DNA from: Luteolibacter sp. LG18
GTDB taxonomy: Bacteria > Verrucomicrobiota > Verrucomicrobiia > Verrucomicrobiales > Akkermansiaceae
Direction: 5' to 3'
Length of the DNA stretch: 64,000 bases
Assembly: GCF_036322585.1 (NCBI RefSeq)
Contig: NZ_AP024600.1
Location: 5,208,001-5,272,000 of the forward strand
Within the stretch, counting starts at the first letter, position 1. Each line of letters begins with the position of its first letter. Of the stretch, positions 17,539 to 27,100 are shown in pieces. The notes below the pieces were generated by a model. The model was not told where the DNA came from. It worked only from the letters and a program-made list of their open reading frames with translations, and did no database searches. Both the position numbers and the translations under genes were made by a program.

Positions 17539-20382
17539 TCAGGGAGCGGGCGAGACCCACCACTGCTGGTTGGTCCCGGTGTTGTTCGGCCATTGGATGA
17601 CAGCCGCGCCATTGGCGGTGCTGCCACCGCTCACGTCGGCGCTCTTGCCCGTGTGCACGGCGGCGAACCGGAAGTAACCGTCTCCCACCGGGACGGCGGT
17701 CCACTTCTGGTGGTTGCCGCCGTTCCACTGGCGGATGACCAGCGCCGCGCCATCGCTGGTGCTGCCGCCGTTCACCTCGAGCGTCTTGCCGCTGGCCACG
17801 CTGTCCACGCGGTACTGGCCGCCGCCCTGGTCGGCGAAGGTCCACTTCTGGTTGTCGCCGCTGCCGCCGCTCCACTGGATGATCGGCGTGCCATCGGTTG
17901 TCGCGCCGTTCTGCACGTCCATCGCCTTGTTGCTCTTCCGGTTGAACAAGCGGTAGGTGTCGGCCGGGATCAGGGTGCCTTCGTCACTGAGAAACGAGAG
18001 ATCGCCGATCTGCGTGCTGTTCTCGCCGCCGGTGGCGGTGATGTTGAGCCGGTGGTAACGGTAGGACGCCGGGCTCGCGACTGCAAAGAACAGCTCCCAG
18101 TGGCGATAGGGGAAGGAGACATTGCTGCGACTGTCGAGCGTGGTCCAGTTCGTGCCATCGTTCGATCCTTGGAACTGCCAGTCCTTCGGATCGCGCGCGG
18201 GCACGTCGTTCGCGCTGGTGATTGAGTAGCGCTTGATCTTCGCGGTGCGGCCCGCGCCCTGGTCGTATTGGATCGCGCCGAGACCGGCGTTCGATCCGGC
18301 ATACCACTTCGCTCCTGAATTGCCGTCGAAGGCCGAGGCGGAGGTGCTCGTGTTGCTGTAGGAGCTCGCCGTTCCACCGAAAGCGACGTTGGCCATCGGG
18401 CTGACCGGGGTCACGGCATCCTCGGGGGAGTTCGCGCCTTCGCCCGTGGAGTTCACCGCGCTGACGACGTAGTAATAAGGCGTGCCGTTGGTGACCGCGG
18501 TGTCGATGTAGCTGGTGCCGGAAACGGTGGCGATGGTGGTGTAGCCGCTGCCACTGGTGGTGGAGCGCTTCACCTTGTAGCTGGTCGCCCCGGCCGAGGA
18601 CAGCCAGCGCAGCGGCACCTTGCCAGCGCCGGGCGCCCCCAGCACGCCGCGCGGGGCCTCTGGCGCCCAGACGGGAGCCACACCATTGCCGCCGGTCATC
18701 GAGACGTTGCTGAAGGTCGCCGTGTTCGGAGTGCCATTCGCCATCGAGCACACCACCAGGCCGATGTAATTGGTGCTGCCGAGGTTGGAGAAATCGCCCT
18801 CGCCCACGCCGGCCCAACTGGTGCCGTCGGCGGAGACATAGAGGGCGACGATCCGGCCCACACGCTGGATCTTCACCCAGAATTTCGAGTCGGGGAAGCT
18901 GCGGCTGCCCTTGTCCCAGTTCGTGCCGCCGAGGACGTTGGTCCAGCCGCGCATGTGGTACTCGAGGTTCTGGCCGGGCTTGATGGCGACCCACGCCCGC
19001 TGGCCCGCGTTGGCGGCGAGCGAATCGCGGAACATCACCCCGATCTTCGCCGCGCCGGAGGTGTTTTGCAGCGACTCGACCTTGGCGGTGATCGAGAAAT
19101 CACCGGTGACCTGCCGGTAGGCGAAATGGCAACTGTCGTTGCCGTAGGTCCAGATCTCCGAACCTCCGCCGGTGACCGTCCAGATCCCGTTGGCGTAGCT
19201 GCTGCTTCCCGCGGGCGTCGCACCGCCGATGTCCAGGCTAGTGAGGCCGGTGCTCGTCAGCGCGGACGCCGGATAGGTGACGGCCGCGGGCGGCGTGGCC
19301 ACCGAGGTGTCCGCGGCCTTGCAGAACATGAACGAATCCGAATCCACCGGCAGCGACTGGCGACGGAGCTGGATGTAGGGTGCGGAGAGTCCCTTCCGCA
19401 CGACGTAGGCGCTGTTCAGGATTTCCAGCCCCCGGCGCGTGGCGGTCCAGCCGAGGCCGGGCTGGTTCGTCCAGTAGAGGTAGTAGTCGGTCGAGCCGTA
19501 GGTGACGTAGGGCGGGGTCACGCCCAGGTTGTTACGGGAATCATAGTCGCCGATGGCCAGCAGGCGGTTGTCGAGCTCGGAGTAGACGTCGACGCCTTGC
19601 TTCCAGAAGAACTCGGCCGCCAGTGACAGCGAGCGCCACTGGCCGTAGGCGTGGCCGAAGTCCCGCCCGGTCTCGCCGATCTGCCCGGAGGAAAGCGTGT
19701 TCGGCAGCCCCGAGGACGCGCTGGCGCGGAACAGGTCGACGACGTGGTCGAACTTCGCCTGGTCATCGCCGAAGGCCGCCATTCCCGCGGCGGCGGCCAT
19801 GCTCAGCGCGCCCTTGTTCGCCGGGCCCAGCACGTTCCCACCGGCGGCGGTGGACGGGAAATAGACGTTCAGAAACAGGTTCTTCACCTTGTCGGTGTCG
19901 GTCTGTGTCCAGCCCGGCCAGGTGCCGCGCAGGATGTCCGCGCCTGCGACGTAGCAGATCGCGTAGTCGCCGAGATCGAGGTTCGCCTCGCCGCCGGTGA
20001 ACGACGTCTGGGTGTCGGCCCAGGCGATGAGGATGTCATGGGCCTTTTGCGCGTAGGCCGCGTTGCCGGTGAACCACCACATGCGCGCGAGGTTGTAGAC
20101 CGCGCTCATGTCGTTCCGCCATTGGTTGAGGTTCACGTCCGGGGCGCGGCTCACGTTCGCATACGGTCCCTGCATCGTGTAGGTGAGCTGGGATTGGCCT
20201 TGGCTGGCGAGCGAGTCGTAGCCGGTCTTCCATGGCTCGCGCGTGATGTTCGACTTGAGCAAAGTCAGGTCATCGAGCGTGAACGGTGCGCTGGGGTGGT
20301 TGAAGCCATGGGCCGCTGGACAGCAGGCGAACGTGACAACGGCGGCAATCGTCCCGAGGGACGACAGCAGGTTTTTATTCAT
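17539..20382 (-). CDS. Secreted alginate-lyase-fold protein with discoidin and ricin domains
   Basis: A 947-residue secreted protein, with a signal peptide at 1-25 (VTFACCPAAHG). Residues 30-375 form the alginate-lyase helical fold, with MWWFTGNAAYAQKAHDILI and the conserved block GETGRDFGHAYGQWRSLSLA. Residues 405-565 look like a DUF1349/laminin-G-like sandwich (SITAKVESLQNTSGAAKIG), then FN3 (575-660), a discoidin/F5-8C domain (662-800), and a C-terminal ricin-type beta-trefoil (812-947) with repeats such as IIQWSGGSGDNQKW and IRQWNGGNHQKW. The trefoil and discoidin domains should bind glycans. The catalytic domain probably breaks a uronate-containing polysaccharide. It is the first gene of a presumed three-gene operon on the minus strand. 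The MNKNLLSS start gives a clean signal peptide; no Shine-Dalgarno sequence is present. Confidence 0.85.
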   Translation of the reverse strand: MNKNLLSSLGTIAAVVTFACCPAAHGFNHPSAPFTLDDLTLLKSNITREPWKTGYDSLASQGQSQLTYTMQGPYANVSRAPDVNLNQWRNDMSAVYNLARMWWFTGNAAYAQKAHDILIAWADTQTSFTGGEANLDLGDYAICYVAGADILRGTWPGWTQTDTDKVKNLFLNVYFPSTAAGGNVLGPANKGALSMAAAAGMAAFGDDQAKFDHVVDLFRASASSGLPNTLSSGQIGETGRDFGHAYGQWRSLSLAAEFFWKQGVDVYSELDNRLLAIGDYDSRNNLGVTPPYVTYGSTDYYLYWTNQPGLGWTATRRGLEILNSAYVVRKGLSAPYIQLRRQSLPVDSDSFMFCKAADTSVATPPAAVTYPASALTSTGLTSLDIGGATPAGSSSYANGIWTVTGGGSEIWTYGNDSCHFAYRQVTGDFSITAKVESLQNTSGAAKIGVMFRDSLAANAGQRAWVAIKPGQNLEYHMRGWTNVLGGTNWDKGSRSFPDSKFWVKIQRVGRIVALYVSADGTSWAGVGEGDFSNLGSTNYIGLVVCSMANGTPNTATFSNVSMTGGNGVAPVWAPEAPRGVLGAPGAGKVPLRWLSSAGATSYKVKRSTTSGSGYTTIATVSGTSYIDTAVTNGTPYYYVVSAVNSTGEGANSPEDAVTPVSPMANVAFGGTASSYSNTSTSASAFDGNSGAKWYAGSNAGLGAIQYDQGAGRTAKIKRYSITSANDVPARDPKDWQFQGSNDGTNWTTLDSRSNVSFPYRHWELFFAVASPASYRYHRLNITATGGENSTQIGDLSFLSDEGTLIPADTYRLFNRKSNKAMDVQNGATTDGTPIIQWSGGSGDNQKWTFADQGGGQYRVDSVASGKTLEVNGGSTSDGAALVIRQWNGGNHQKWTAVPVGDGYFRFAAVHTGKSADVSGGSTANGAAVIQWPNNTGTNQQWWVSPAP

Positions 20383-20707
20383 CGTGGGTTGGGTTGGGTT
20401 TTCCGGAGGATGCCGGGGCATTCTCCACCCATTCACCGGGAGAAAAATTCTCCCACGGATGATTGGGTTGTGCCACTGCTGACGACTTCCCACCCCCTCC
20501 GCCACCTTCGCGACATCTTCCTTGGTAGATCCCGCCAGCGGCACCTGCTTTGATGCCCCAGAGGATTCCTTCCAGCACATTGCGATCGGCACGCAGCCGC
20601 AGCAGGTCATGGCGGATGGCTCACAAGGTAAGCGTTACGCCAATAGCCAAAAATCCCACGATAACAATTCAGCTATCCGACACCACGTCAGCTCGGCCAG
20701 TAACAGG
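20383..20707. other. Intergenic region upstream of the lyase operon
   Basis: About 325 bp between the ricin-lyase start and the GH35 remnant. It should hold the promoter for the leftward lyase operon; A+T-rich sequence lies at 20630-20700. A stretch near 20540-20620 reads on the minus strand as RHDLLRLRADRNVLEG but is closed by a stop just upstream, so at most it is another coding remnant. I see no operator, RNA or complete gene. Confidence 0.35.
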
Positions 20708-20911
20708 TCAATTCCCCCAGATCGCCTCCTTGCTGGTCGGCACCTGCAGCGGCGGGTTCTCGGATTCCAGTTCGAGCACGATCACCTCGTTGTCCTTCTC
20801 CTCGTTCAGCCAGCAGCCGGGCACGAAGATGGATTGTGCGGGACCAACCTTCCAGTAGCGCCCGAGGTTGCGGCCATTGCCGCGGCCGAATCCGCGAATG
20901 ATTTCATGGAT
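20708..20911 (-). pseudogene. Remnant of a GH35-type beta-galactosidase C-terminus
   Basis: About 67 codons ending at a normal stop (20708) read like the last segment of GH35 beta-galactosidases: GRGNGRNLGRYWKVGP, then AQSIFVPGCWL, then NEVIVLELE. In that family the block corresponds to the jelly-roll just before the C-terminus (typically VNGxNLGRYWxxGPQQxLYxPG). Nothing upstream in any frame continues the enzyme: within 80 bp the sequence runs into a tRNA-Gln gene. So about 90 percent of the gene is missing. The frame itself is intact and the residues are well conserved, which suggests a recent deletion or rearrangement next to the tRNA. A C-terminal piece of another beta-galactosidase family is the main alternative. 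Confidence 0.62.
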
Positions 20912-20990
20912 CAGACGCTGCCCAAAACTGCCAGAAATGGCGAAAACTTCCGATTTTCGTGAAATTCGACCATTGATTCTCAACGACAAC

Positions 20991-21064
20991 TGGCAGTCTC
21001 GTAAGGACTCGAACCTTAACAAACAGAGTCAGAATCTGTTGTGCTACCATTACACCACGAGACT
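20991..21064 (-). tRNA. tRNA-Gln (CTG), CCA encoded
   Basis: Read on the minus strand, acceptor arms AGTCTCG and CGAGACT pair perfectly, followed by discriminator G and an encoded CCA. The D arm is GTG-TAATGGTAG-CAC. The anticodon stem ACAGA/TCTGT closes the loop TTCTGAC, giving anticodon CTG. The T stem is TAAGG/CCTTA with loop TTCGAGT. All stems are fully paired. It lies about 50 bp from a second tRNA-Gln. Confidence 0.95.
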
Positions 21065-21112
21065 TTTTTGAAGAAAGCCTGGAGGCCAGTTGTTGGATGC
21101 CGGCTGTGGGAG

Positions 21113-21183
21113 CAGCCTCGCTAGGACTCGAACCTAGAAATACGGAATCAAAATCCGGTGTGTTACCATTACACTACGAGGCT
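21113..21183 (-). tRNA. tRNA-Gln (TTG), CCA not encoded
   Basis: Acceptor arms AGCCTCG and CGAGGCT pair perfectly, with discriminator G. The D arm is GTG-TAATGGTAA-CAC. Anticodon stem CCGGA/TCCGT has one C-T mismatch at its base, and the loop TTTTGAT gives anticodon TTG. The T arm is CTAGG/CCTAG with loop TTCGAGT. Unlike its neighbour, the 3' end is followed by CTC, so CCA must be added enzymatically. The two tRNAs would read both glutamine codons. Confidence 0.93.
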
Positions 21184-21246
21184 ATTGACCCGTCGGCGGG
21201 GCCGGAAAGTACCGGTCCGATTCGCCGTTGGCAACAGGGAAATCGT

Positions 21247-22440
21247 TTATTTGAGCAGGTATTTCGCGGCCTGCTCCACGTCCTTGTCACCGCGGCCCGA
21301 AAGGTTCGCGATGATGATGGTGTCCTTCGACAAGGTGGGGGCGATTTTCCGCACGTGGGCCATCGCGTGGGAGCTTTCCAGCGCCGGGAGAATCCCCTCG
21401 GTATGGGCGAGTTCCTTGAAGGCTGCCAGAGCCTCGTCATCGGTGGCGTAGGAGTATTCCACGCGGCCGATGTCCTGGAGATACGCGTGCTCCGGACCCA
21501 CGGCAGCGTAGTCGAGACCGGCGGAAACCGAGTGCGTGAGCTCGATCTGGCCGTCCTCGTTCGCGAGCAACCAGGTCTTCGTGCCCTGCAGGACGCCGAG
21601 CTTGCCGCCTTGGAAACGGGCGGCGTGGCGTTCCGGGATGATCCCCTCCCCGCCCGCCTCGACGCCGATCATCAGGACCTCGTCATCGCCGAGGAAGGGA
21701 TGGAACAGGCCGATCGCATTCGAACCGCCACCGACACAGGCAACGAGAATGTCCGGCAGGCGACCTTCCTTTTCGAGGATCTGACGGCGGGCCTCGACAC
21801 CGATCACGCGATGGAAATCGCGGACCATCATCGGGAACGGGTGCGAGCCGAGCGCGGAACCGAGAATGTAGTGGGTGTGGTCGACGGTGGCCACCCAGTC
21901 GCGCATGGCCTCGTTGACGGCCTCCTTGAGCGTGGCCTGGCCGGCGGTCACCGCGCGGACCTCGGCGCCCATCAGGCGCATGCGGGCGACATTGAGCGCC
22001 TGGCGCTCCATGTCCACGGCGCCCATGTAAACAACGCACTCCATGCCGAAGCGGGCACAGACGGTGGCGGTGGCCACACCGTGCTGGCCGGCACCGGTTT
22101 CCGCGATGATGCGCTTCTTGCCGAGGCGCTTCGCCAGCAGGATCTGGCCGATGGCGTTGTTGATCTTATGGGCTCCGGTGTGGAGCAGGTCCTCGCGCTT
22201 CAGGTAGATTTTCGCGCCGCCGAGCACCTCGGTCCATCGCTCCGCGAAATACAGCGGGGTTGGACGGCCGACGTAATCGGCGAGGAGGTGGTCCAGCTCC
22301 TTCTGGAAGGCCGGATCGCGGCGGGCCTCGTCATAGGCCACCGTGAGCTCCTGGAGCGGAGCCATCAGGGTCTCCGGGACGAACATGCCGCCGAATTTGC
22401 CGAAATGACCGGTGGCGTCGGGAAGATTGGTAAGGGACAT
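21247..22440 (-). CDS. trpB: Tryptophan synthase beta chain
   Basis: A 397-residue protein matching TrpB length and sequence throughout. It catalyses the PLP-dependent condensation of indole with serine in the last step of tryptophan synthesis, in a cytoplasmic alpha2beta2 complex. The PLP-binding Lys92 lies in [15 protein letters not shown], and the phosphate-binding loop is [12 protein letters not shown]. The ending [16 protein letters not shown] is typical. ATG 22440 gives the standard N-terminus ([18 protein letters not shown]). No trpA or other trp gene is in the window, so trpB is separated from the rest of the pathway or they lie elsewhere. It lies between a tRNA-Gln and an intergenic inverted repeat. 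Confidence 0.97.
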   Translation of the reverse strand: MSLTNLPDATGHFGKFGGMFVPETLMAPLQELTVAYDEARRDPAFQKELDHLLADYVGRPTPLYFAERWTEVLGGAKIYLKREDLLHTGAHKINNAIGQILLAKRLGKKRIIAETGAGQHGVATATVCARFGMECVVYMGAVDMERQALNVARMRLMGAEVRAVTAGQATLKEAVNEAMRDWVATVDHTHYILGSALGSHPFPMMVRDFHRVIGVEARRQILEKEGRLPDILVACVGGGSNAIGLFHPFLGDDEVLMIGVEAGGEGIIPERHAARFQGGKLGVLQGTKTWLLANEDGQIELTHSVSAGLDYAAVGPEHAYLQDIGRVEYSYATDDEALAAFKELAHTEGILPALESSHAMAHVRKIAPTLSKDTIIIANLSGRGDKDVEQAAKYLLK

Positions 22441-22530
22441 GGTGCGGAAACCGGAAAGGACTGGGGCGAACAAGGCGGACGATGGCCCGGAAATCAAGCG
22501 GGAAGACCGGGGAGGAAGTTTGCGGGTTTT

Positions 22531-22607
22531 CAGTTTTCAGTTTTCAGGAAGAGGAAGAAGAGCAACGGAGCCTTTCAACGCCGTCCGTTTTTTCTTCCTG
22601 AAAACTG
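22531..22607. repeat. Inverted repeat built on TTTTCAG heptads
   Basis: Between bioD and trpB, three tandem TTTTCAG units lead into GAAGAGGAAGAAG. A 15-bp exact complement of 22538-22552 occurs at 22593-22607, with 40 bp between the arms. Unlike a terminator it has no T tract placed after a tight hairpin. It belongs by construction to the same class as the AATGACT array at 30062-30170. Confidence 0.8.
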
Positions 22608-22701
22608 AATGCGACGGGAGCGAAAGCGACCTGCCAGAAGCGAGCGCAGCTCGTAACCTGCATGCCCCAACGGGCAAAACCGAACACCAACAAACGCCTC
22701 C

Positions 22702-23334
22702 TCAGAGTCCAAAATCCTCCAGATCGAGGAAGTCCTGGCCGTGGATGATGTGGGCCAGCAGCGGCACGCCGGTGATATCCTCCAGCACGCCCTTGTTGGT
22801 GATCTTGGCGGTGTCGAGTTCGTCCTCGAGTTCGTTCAGGACGACGCCGGCGCAGGTCAGGCCACGGGCCTGGATCGCGGCCACGGTGAGGGCCACGTGG
22901 TTCAGCACGCCAAGCTTGTTCGCCGCCACCACGATCACCGGCAGCGCGAGGTCGGTGGCGAGGTCGGAAATGCGGTAGCCGGGCGCGAGCGGGACTTCCC
23001 AGCCCCCCGCCCCCTCCACGAGCACCAACTCGTGCTCCGCGGCGAGCGCGCGGTAACCCGCGACCAGCGCGGCGGGATCGACCGGATTGTTTTCCAGCAT
23101 CCCGGCCACGTAGGGAGCCACGGCGGTTTGGAAATACACCGGGTTCACCGCATCCAGCTTGGCCTCGTCCAGGCCGGACGCCTCCAGCAGCAGCGCGGCG
23201 TCCTCGCGGTCACCCGAGGCCACCGGCTTGTAGCCCACGGCATCACGGCGCTCGCCCCGCAGGGCCGCCAGGAGGAGACAGGTGACGCGGGTTTTGCCCA
23301 CGCCGGTATCGGTGCCGGTGATGAAGAAACTCAC
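22702..23334 (-). CDS. bioD: ATP-dependent dethiobiotin synthetase
   Basis: A 210-residue BioD, the usual length. It closes the ureido ring of dethiobiotin from 7,8-diaminopelargonate, CO2 and ATP in biotin synthesis. The N-terminal P-loop is FITGTDTGVGKT, the conserved KPVASG follows (GYKPVASGD), and the carbamate/ATP loop is VEGAGGWEVPL. It is the only biotin gene here. The next gene downstream on the strand is trpB, about 260 bp away across an inverted repeat, so cotranscription is doubtful. The C-terminal HIIHGQDFLDLEDFGL is less conserved, as usual. Confidence 0.95.
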   Translation of the reverse strand: MSFFITGTDTGVGKTRVTCLLLAALRGERRDAVGYKPVASGDREDAALLLEASGLDEAKLDAVNPVYFQTAVAPYVAGMLENNPVDPAALVAGYRALAAEHELVLVEGAGGWEVPLAPGYRISDLATDLALPVIVVAANKLGVLNHVALTVAAIQARGLTCAGVVLNELEDELDTAKITNKGVLEDITGVPLLAHIIHGQDFLDLEDFGL

Positions 23335-23400
23335 GCGGGAGGCGTGAAGGTTCGCGGGGGGCAGGTCAAGACACGGCCGAGAAAAATCGCCCCTTCCCGG

Positions 23401-23775
23401 TCACGATGCCTCCTCGTCCAGGAACGCCATTCCCAGTCCCGCCGCAAAGAAGAAAAGACATCCCCACAAGGAAGTCAGAGAACGCCCCACATGCCATGCA
23501 TCGTAGCCGGGATACGCGGCAAGCTCCTGGTGACGGGCCAGGCACAAACCGGCGACAACGGCAGCATAAAGCAGCGTGCCTGGGAACGCGGCGCGCATGC
23601 CCCGCCGCCGGACCAGAATGGCGTGAAGGAGAATCGGAACCGTAAGGTAATAAAGGATGGCGATGTCATCGGTGGGGCCGCCGTTCCACGAGGCCAATCC
23701 AGCGAGAATCCAGTATCCACGCCCAGCGGCAAACGTGAGCGCACTGAATAGCAGCGAAATGGAAAATGGTTTCAT
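23401..23775 (-). CDS. Small integral membrane protein, unknown
   Basis: A 124-residue hydrophobic protein with three or four predicted transmembrane segments: ISLLFSALTFAAG, DIAILYYLTVPILLHAIL, LLYAAVVAGLCLA and SLWGCLFFFAAGLGMAF. Short charged loops include VRRRGMR. The tail is acidic (LDEEAS). I recognise no family. ATG 23775 gives a start right before the first membrane segment; it follows the 85-residue gene by 14 bp, so the two are likely cotranscribed. It ends 66 bp before the bioD start on the same strand. Confidence 0.65.
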   Translation of the reverse strand: MKPFSISLLFSALTFAAGRGYWILAGLASWNGGPTDDIAILYYLTVPILLHAILVRRRGMRAAFPGTLLYAAVVAGLCLARHQELAAYPGYDAWHVGRSLTSLWGCLFFFAAGLGMAFLDEEAS

Positions 23776-23789
23776 GCAGCGGGAGTCCC

Positions 23790-24047
23790 TTATTTCAACG
23801 CGAGATTCCCATCCCAGCCGGTGGTGGGGAAGGTAGACTGCGGGACCACAGGCTGGCGGCGCACACGCGCCTCGGCGGCGGAGCAGCGGAGCTTCTTGAG
23901 CGCTGCGTGAACCGGGTGGCAGCCTTCCGGATTCCGGACGGAGCCGCAGGCGCTGCGGCAAGCGGCCACCACCGCCACGGAGGCCGAGACAAGGACGCCG
24001 GCGACGATCCAGCGGACGGTGGTGCGGGAAACGGGTGCGGGTTTCAT
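23790..24047 (-). CDS. Small single-span Cys-containing protein, unknown
   Basis: An 85-residue protein. Residues 9-28 (VRWIVAGVLVSASVAVVAAC) form one membrane segment or signal, followed by CRSACGSVRNPEGCHPVH and another Cys (LKKLRC), a small cysteine cluster that could be disulphide-bonded outside the membrane. Because of an upstream frameshift, its frame is joined to that of the large propeller protein; the ATG at 24047 with a normal signal-like start argues for a separate gene. It is 14 bp ahead of the 124-residue membrane protein. Function unknown. Confidence 0.55.
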   Translation of the reverse strand: MKPAPVSRTTVRWIVAGVLVSASVAVVAACRSACGSVRNPEGCHPVHAALKKLRCSAAEARVRRQPVVPQSTFPTTGWDGNLALK

Positions 24048-24135
24048 GGGGTATGCGCGCAGCATACCTCGGAACATCAGATTCACAAAATCGATAGAAC
24101 CACCATCATCATCGATGGAATCAATCCCCCTGCGA

Positions 24136-27100
24136 TCACTCGCTGAAGGAGAACCGCACCCAGCCCTTGATGGCAGCGCCGGTCTCGAGATCGAGTTCAA
24201 TCGTTTCCACCCCATTGGCGGCGCCCTTGCTCCAGACATGGCACCACTCCGGCACCACTCCGGCACCTCACGGGTCCAGTGGATCAGGTCGGAGCTGAAT
24301 TCGGGGTGAACCGGCCACCCGTAGGAGGGGTCGATCCGGCGATAGGTCATGGCGAGCCACTCCCCGTTCTTGAACAGGAACGGAGATCGGCTGCTGCCCA
24401 TGCCGGGAGAGGTGCCGAGCAGGAACTCCTGCCAATTGGCCAACCCGTCGCCATCCGGATCGGCAGCGGGCAGGCGGGCGGCATCCGTGGAGGAGGTGAG
24501 GCTGTTCACGGCCCAATCGCTGAAGCCAGCGGGAAAGGGCGAGGGCTGCGGTGGCTCGGGAGGAACGGGCGGCGTTGGATACACCGGCAACGCGCGGCGA
24601 TAGACCGTCGATCCCACCCAGTAGAGCCAGCCGCTCTCGATGGCGAGGCTTGTATTCCACATCCCGCCGGAGGCGTCCTGGCCGAAATTCCACGAACCGA
24701 GCAACCGTTTGGTGGAGAGATCGTAGAACGTCTGCGGATAACCATAGGCGAGGACATTCCCGCCAAGGGCGAAGGGCTGGTAGCTGAAATCGTTCGTGCC
24801 CGCGAGCGCAGCCAAGCTGAGATCAAGCGACTGGTCCGGGACGGTGTAAACATGGAGGGAACCGGAACCCGATCCGCTGGTCAGTGAGCCCCAGGACTGG
24901 ATCACCACAAGCCTGCCATTGGCAATCGCGATGCGGCTGCCGAAGTTGCCGCTTTGTACCGGCACCGGCGGCAGGATCAATGGCAGGGCGGTCCCCTTCG
25001 GAATGACGAAGCCCTGGACATTCCCCGCATTCAGGAGCTTCGAGCCTCCCTTGGGCGTGACGCTGGCACCGGGTGCTCCGACGTAGACACGATCCTCGTG
25101 GAGGGCGATGGCCCGGCCGAAGTCGATGACCGTTGAGGTCTTCAAGAGCACGCGCTTGAGCGTGGTCATGTCAAAGATCGAGACCGTGCCGCCATTCGTC
25201 GCCCAGGTGCCAGTGGTGAGATGGGTGGAACCGCCCACGGCGAGCCAACGATCCGAAACGGCGAGGGATACCCCGAAGTGTTCCCGGGGGTTGTTGTTCG
25301 AGAGCGTCGCGACGCGCTGCCCGGTGATGAGATCATGGACATACACCGCCCCCACTCCCGGGTAGCTGCGGGTCCCCACCTGGACGGATGCCGAGGAGCA
25401 GGCGACGAACACACGGTTTCCGCGGATAGCGAGCGCATTGTAGGCCGCTGGGCCGGGGTTGTCCGGGAGGGATCGGAGATAGGCTCCGGTGGCGGCGGAA
25501 AAGACGTGGGTCTTCCATCCGTTGCTGGTGACGATCCAATCCGGAGAGACGGCGAAGAATTCCGGTCTGGAGGCGGGATCGGAGGTGGGATAGGCGGCAA
25601 AGGGCTGGAGTTCCACCGCCTCGTCATCCTCGGTGACGGTGCCGGTACCGGTGCCGATGATCTCGCGCGGGTGAGCGGTGGCGGTGAAGGTGAGGACTGC
25701 GGTGCGATTGTCAGTGCGGACCACGCGGTCGTTGACCGGGATGATGGACAGGTTGGTGGTGGCGTTCGCCGGCTGGACAGTGGCGGTGCCAGCGAGAAAC
25801 TCGGAGGGCAGCTCGCCATACCAGTAGCGCGGGGCTTCCGTCCACGTGATGGAGCGCGCACCCAGGAAGCGCTCGTTCGGCACCAGCGAAGCGGTCGCCG
25901 GAACGTTTTCCCGGGTGGTGAAAACCGCCGAAGCGAAACGTGGCTCATTGGGCGTGGCGAGGAGACGGTGGACCTTCTTCGAACCCGCGCCGGTGAGGCC
26001 GCCCGGACTCGGCGCCAGCGCGACGTTCTCGCCAGGCGCGTAGAGATCGAGGAGGCCGCCGTTGCGAAGATCCCGCACCTGATACGATCCGGTGCCAGGA
26101 TCGTTGCGGACGAGGAAATCCCCCCGGATCCACATGCGGGCAATCGTATTCGAGTAGGTGAAAGCCAGGGCTTCAGTCCAGAGCGGAGCACCGGTGGCGA
26201 GATCGAGCACCGTGATGACCCCGTCCCCGGTGACCGCGGCGAGATCGCTGGAGAGGCACACGGCTCCCGCGTTATAGCCACGGTCCCGCGGCAGGGGAAT
26301 CCTCCGCAGCGGCGCGAGGGTGGCCGGATCGTAGAGCGCCAGATACCACCCTCCGGTCCGGTAAAACGCGGTGGGATCATCCTCGACGTAAATCACCGCC
26401 GCGAGGTAGCGGGCATCGGCGAAGAACGAGGAGGTGGCGGTGTGGGCCACGCCTTGATCAATAACCCGGGTGGCGGAGAAGTCCTGGATGTCATGAAGCG
26501 TCCAGGTGGCGGCGGAGGCCGTGCGGACAAGAAGATGCCGGTTGTCCAGCCAGGCGCGGGGAAAATCCCCATACGTGCTGCTGAGGACGACGGGGATGGA
26601 ACCGGTGGCCAGAAGCGTGCCCGTCTCCAGATCGATGATGGTGCACTGGGTGCCGCTGGAACCCGGGGTGAGGATGCGGAGGACACCCCCATCCAGGTCA
26701 TAGGTCGAGCCGGTGCCGCCGATGGAGACGGTGAGGAGCTTGAGCAGCCGGAGGGTCTCCATCTCGAAGACCGCGAGCTTCCCGGCATTCGGCGCACCGT
26801 ATGGGACGATGGCGGCGAGACGGGTCTCGGTGGCAGCCACCACGGTCCCGAGTGTAGTGCCCACCTGCGCCGTGTCCGCGGGATTGGTCAGCGCCTCGTA
26901 GGGACGCTCCCACCGACCCATGCCGGTGCCGAGAATGACCGCGGAGCTGGTGCCGGTGGCGGCGCGCAGGCCGATGGGATCGACGAGCCCGAGGGAAAAG
27001 GACTCGTGGGGCTCGATCACGTCATCCTCAATCAGCGGAATATCCGCGGTGGCGGAAAGGGCACCAGCCGGGATGCTGACCCGGCGATCGACGGCGCTGT

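Noticed and set aside
22531..22607. CRISPR-like or terminator interpretation
   Set aside because: Tandem 7-bp units and long arm spacing fit neither; no spacers of regular length.
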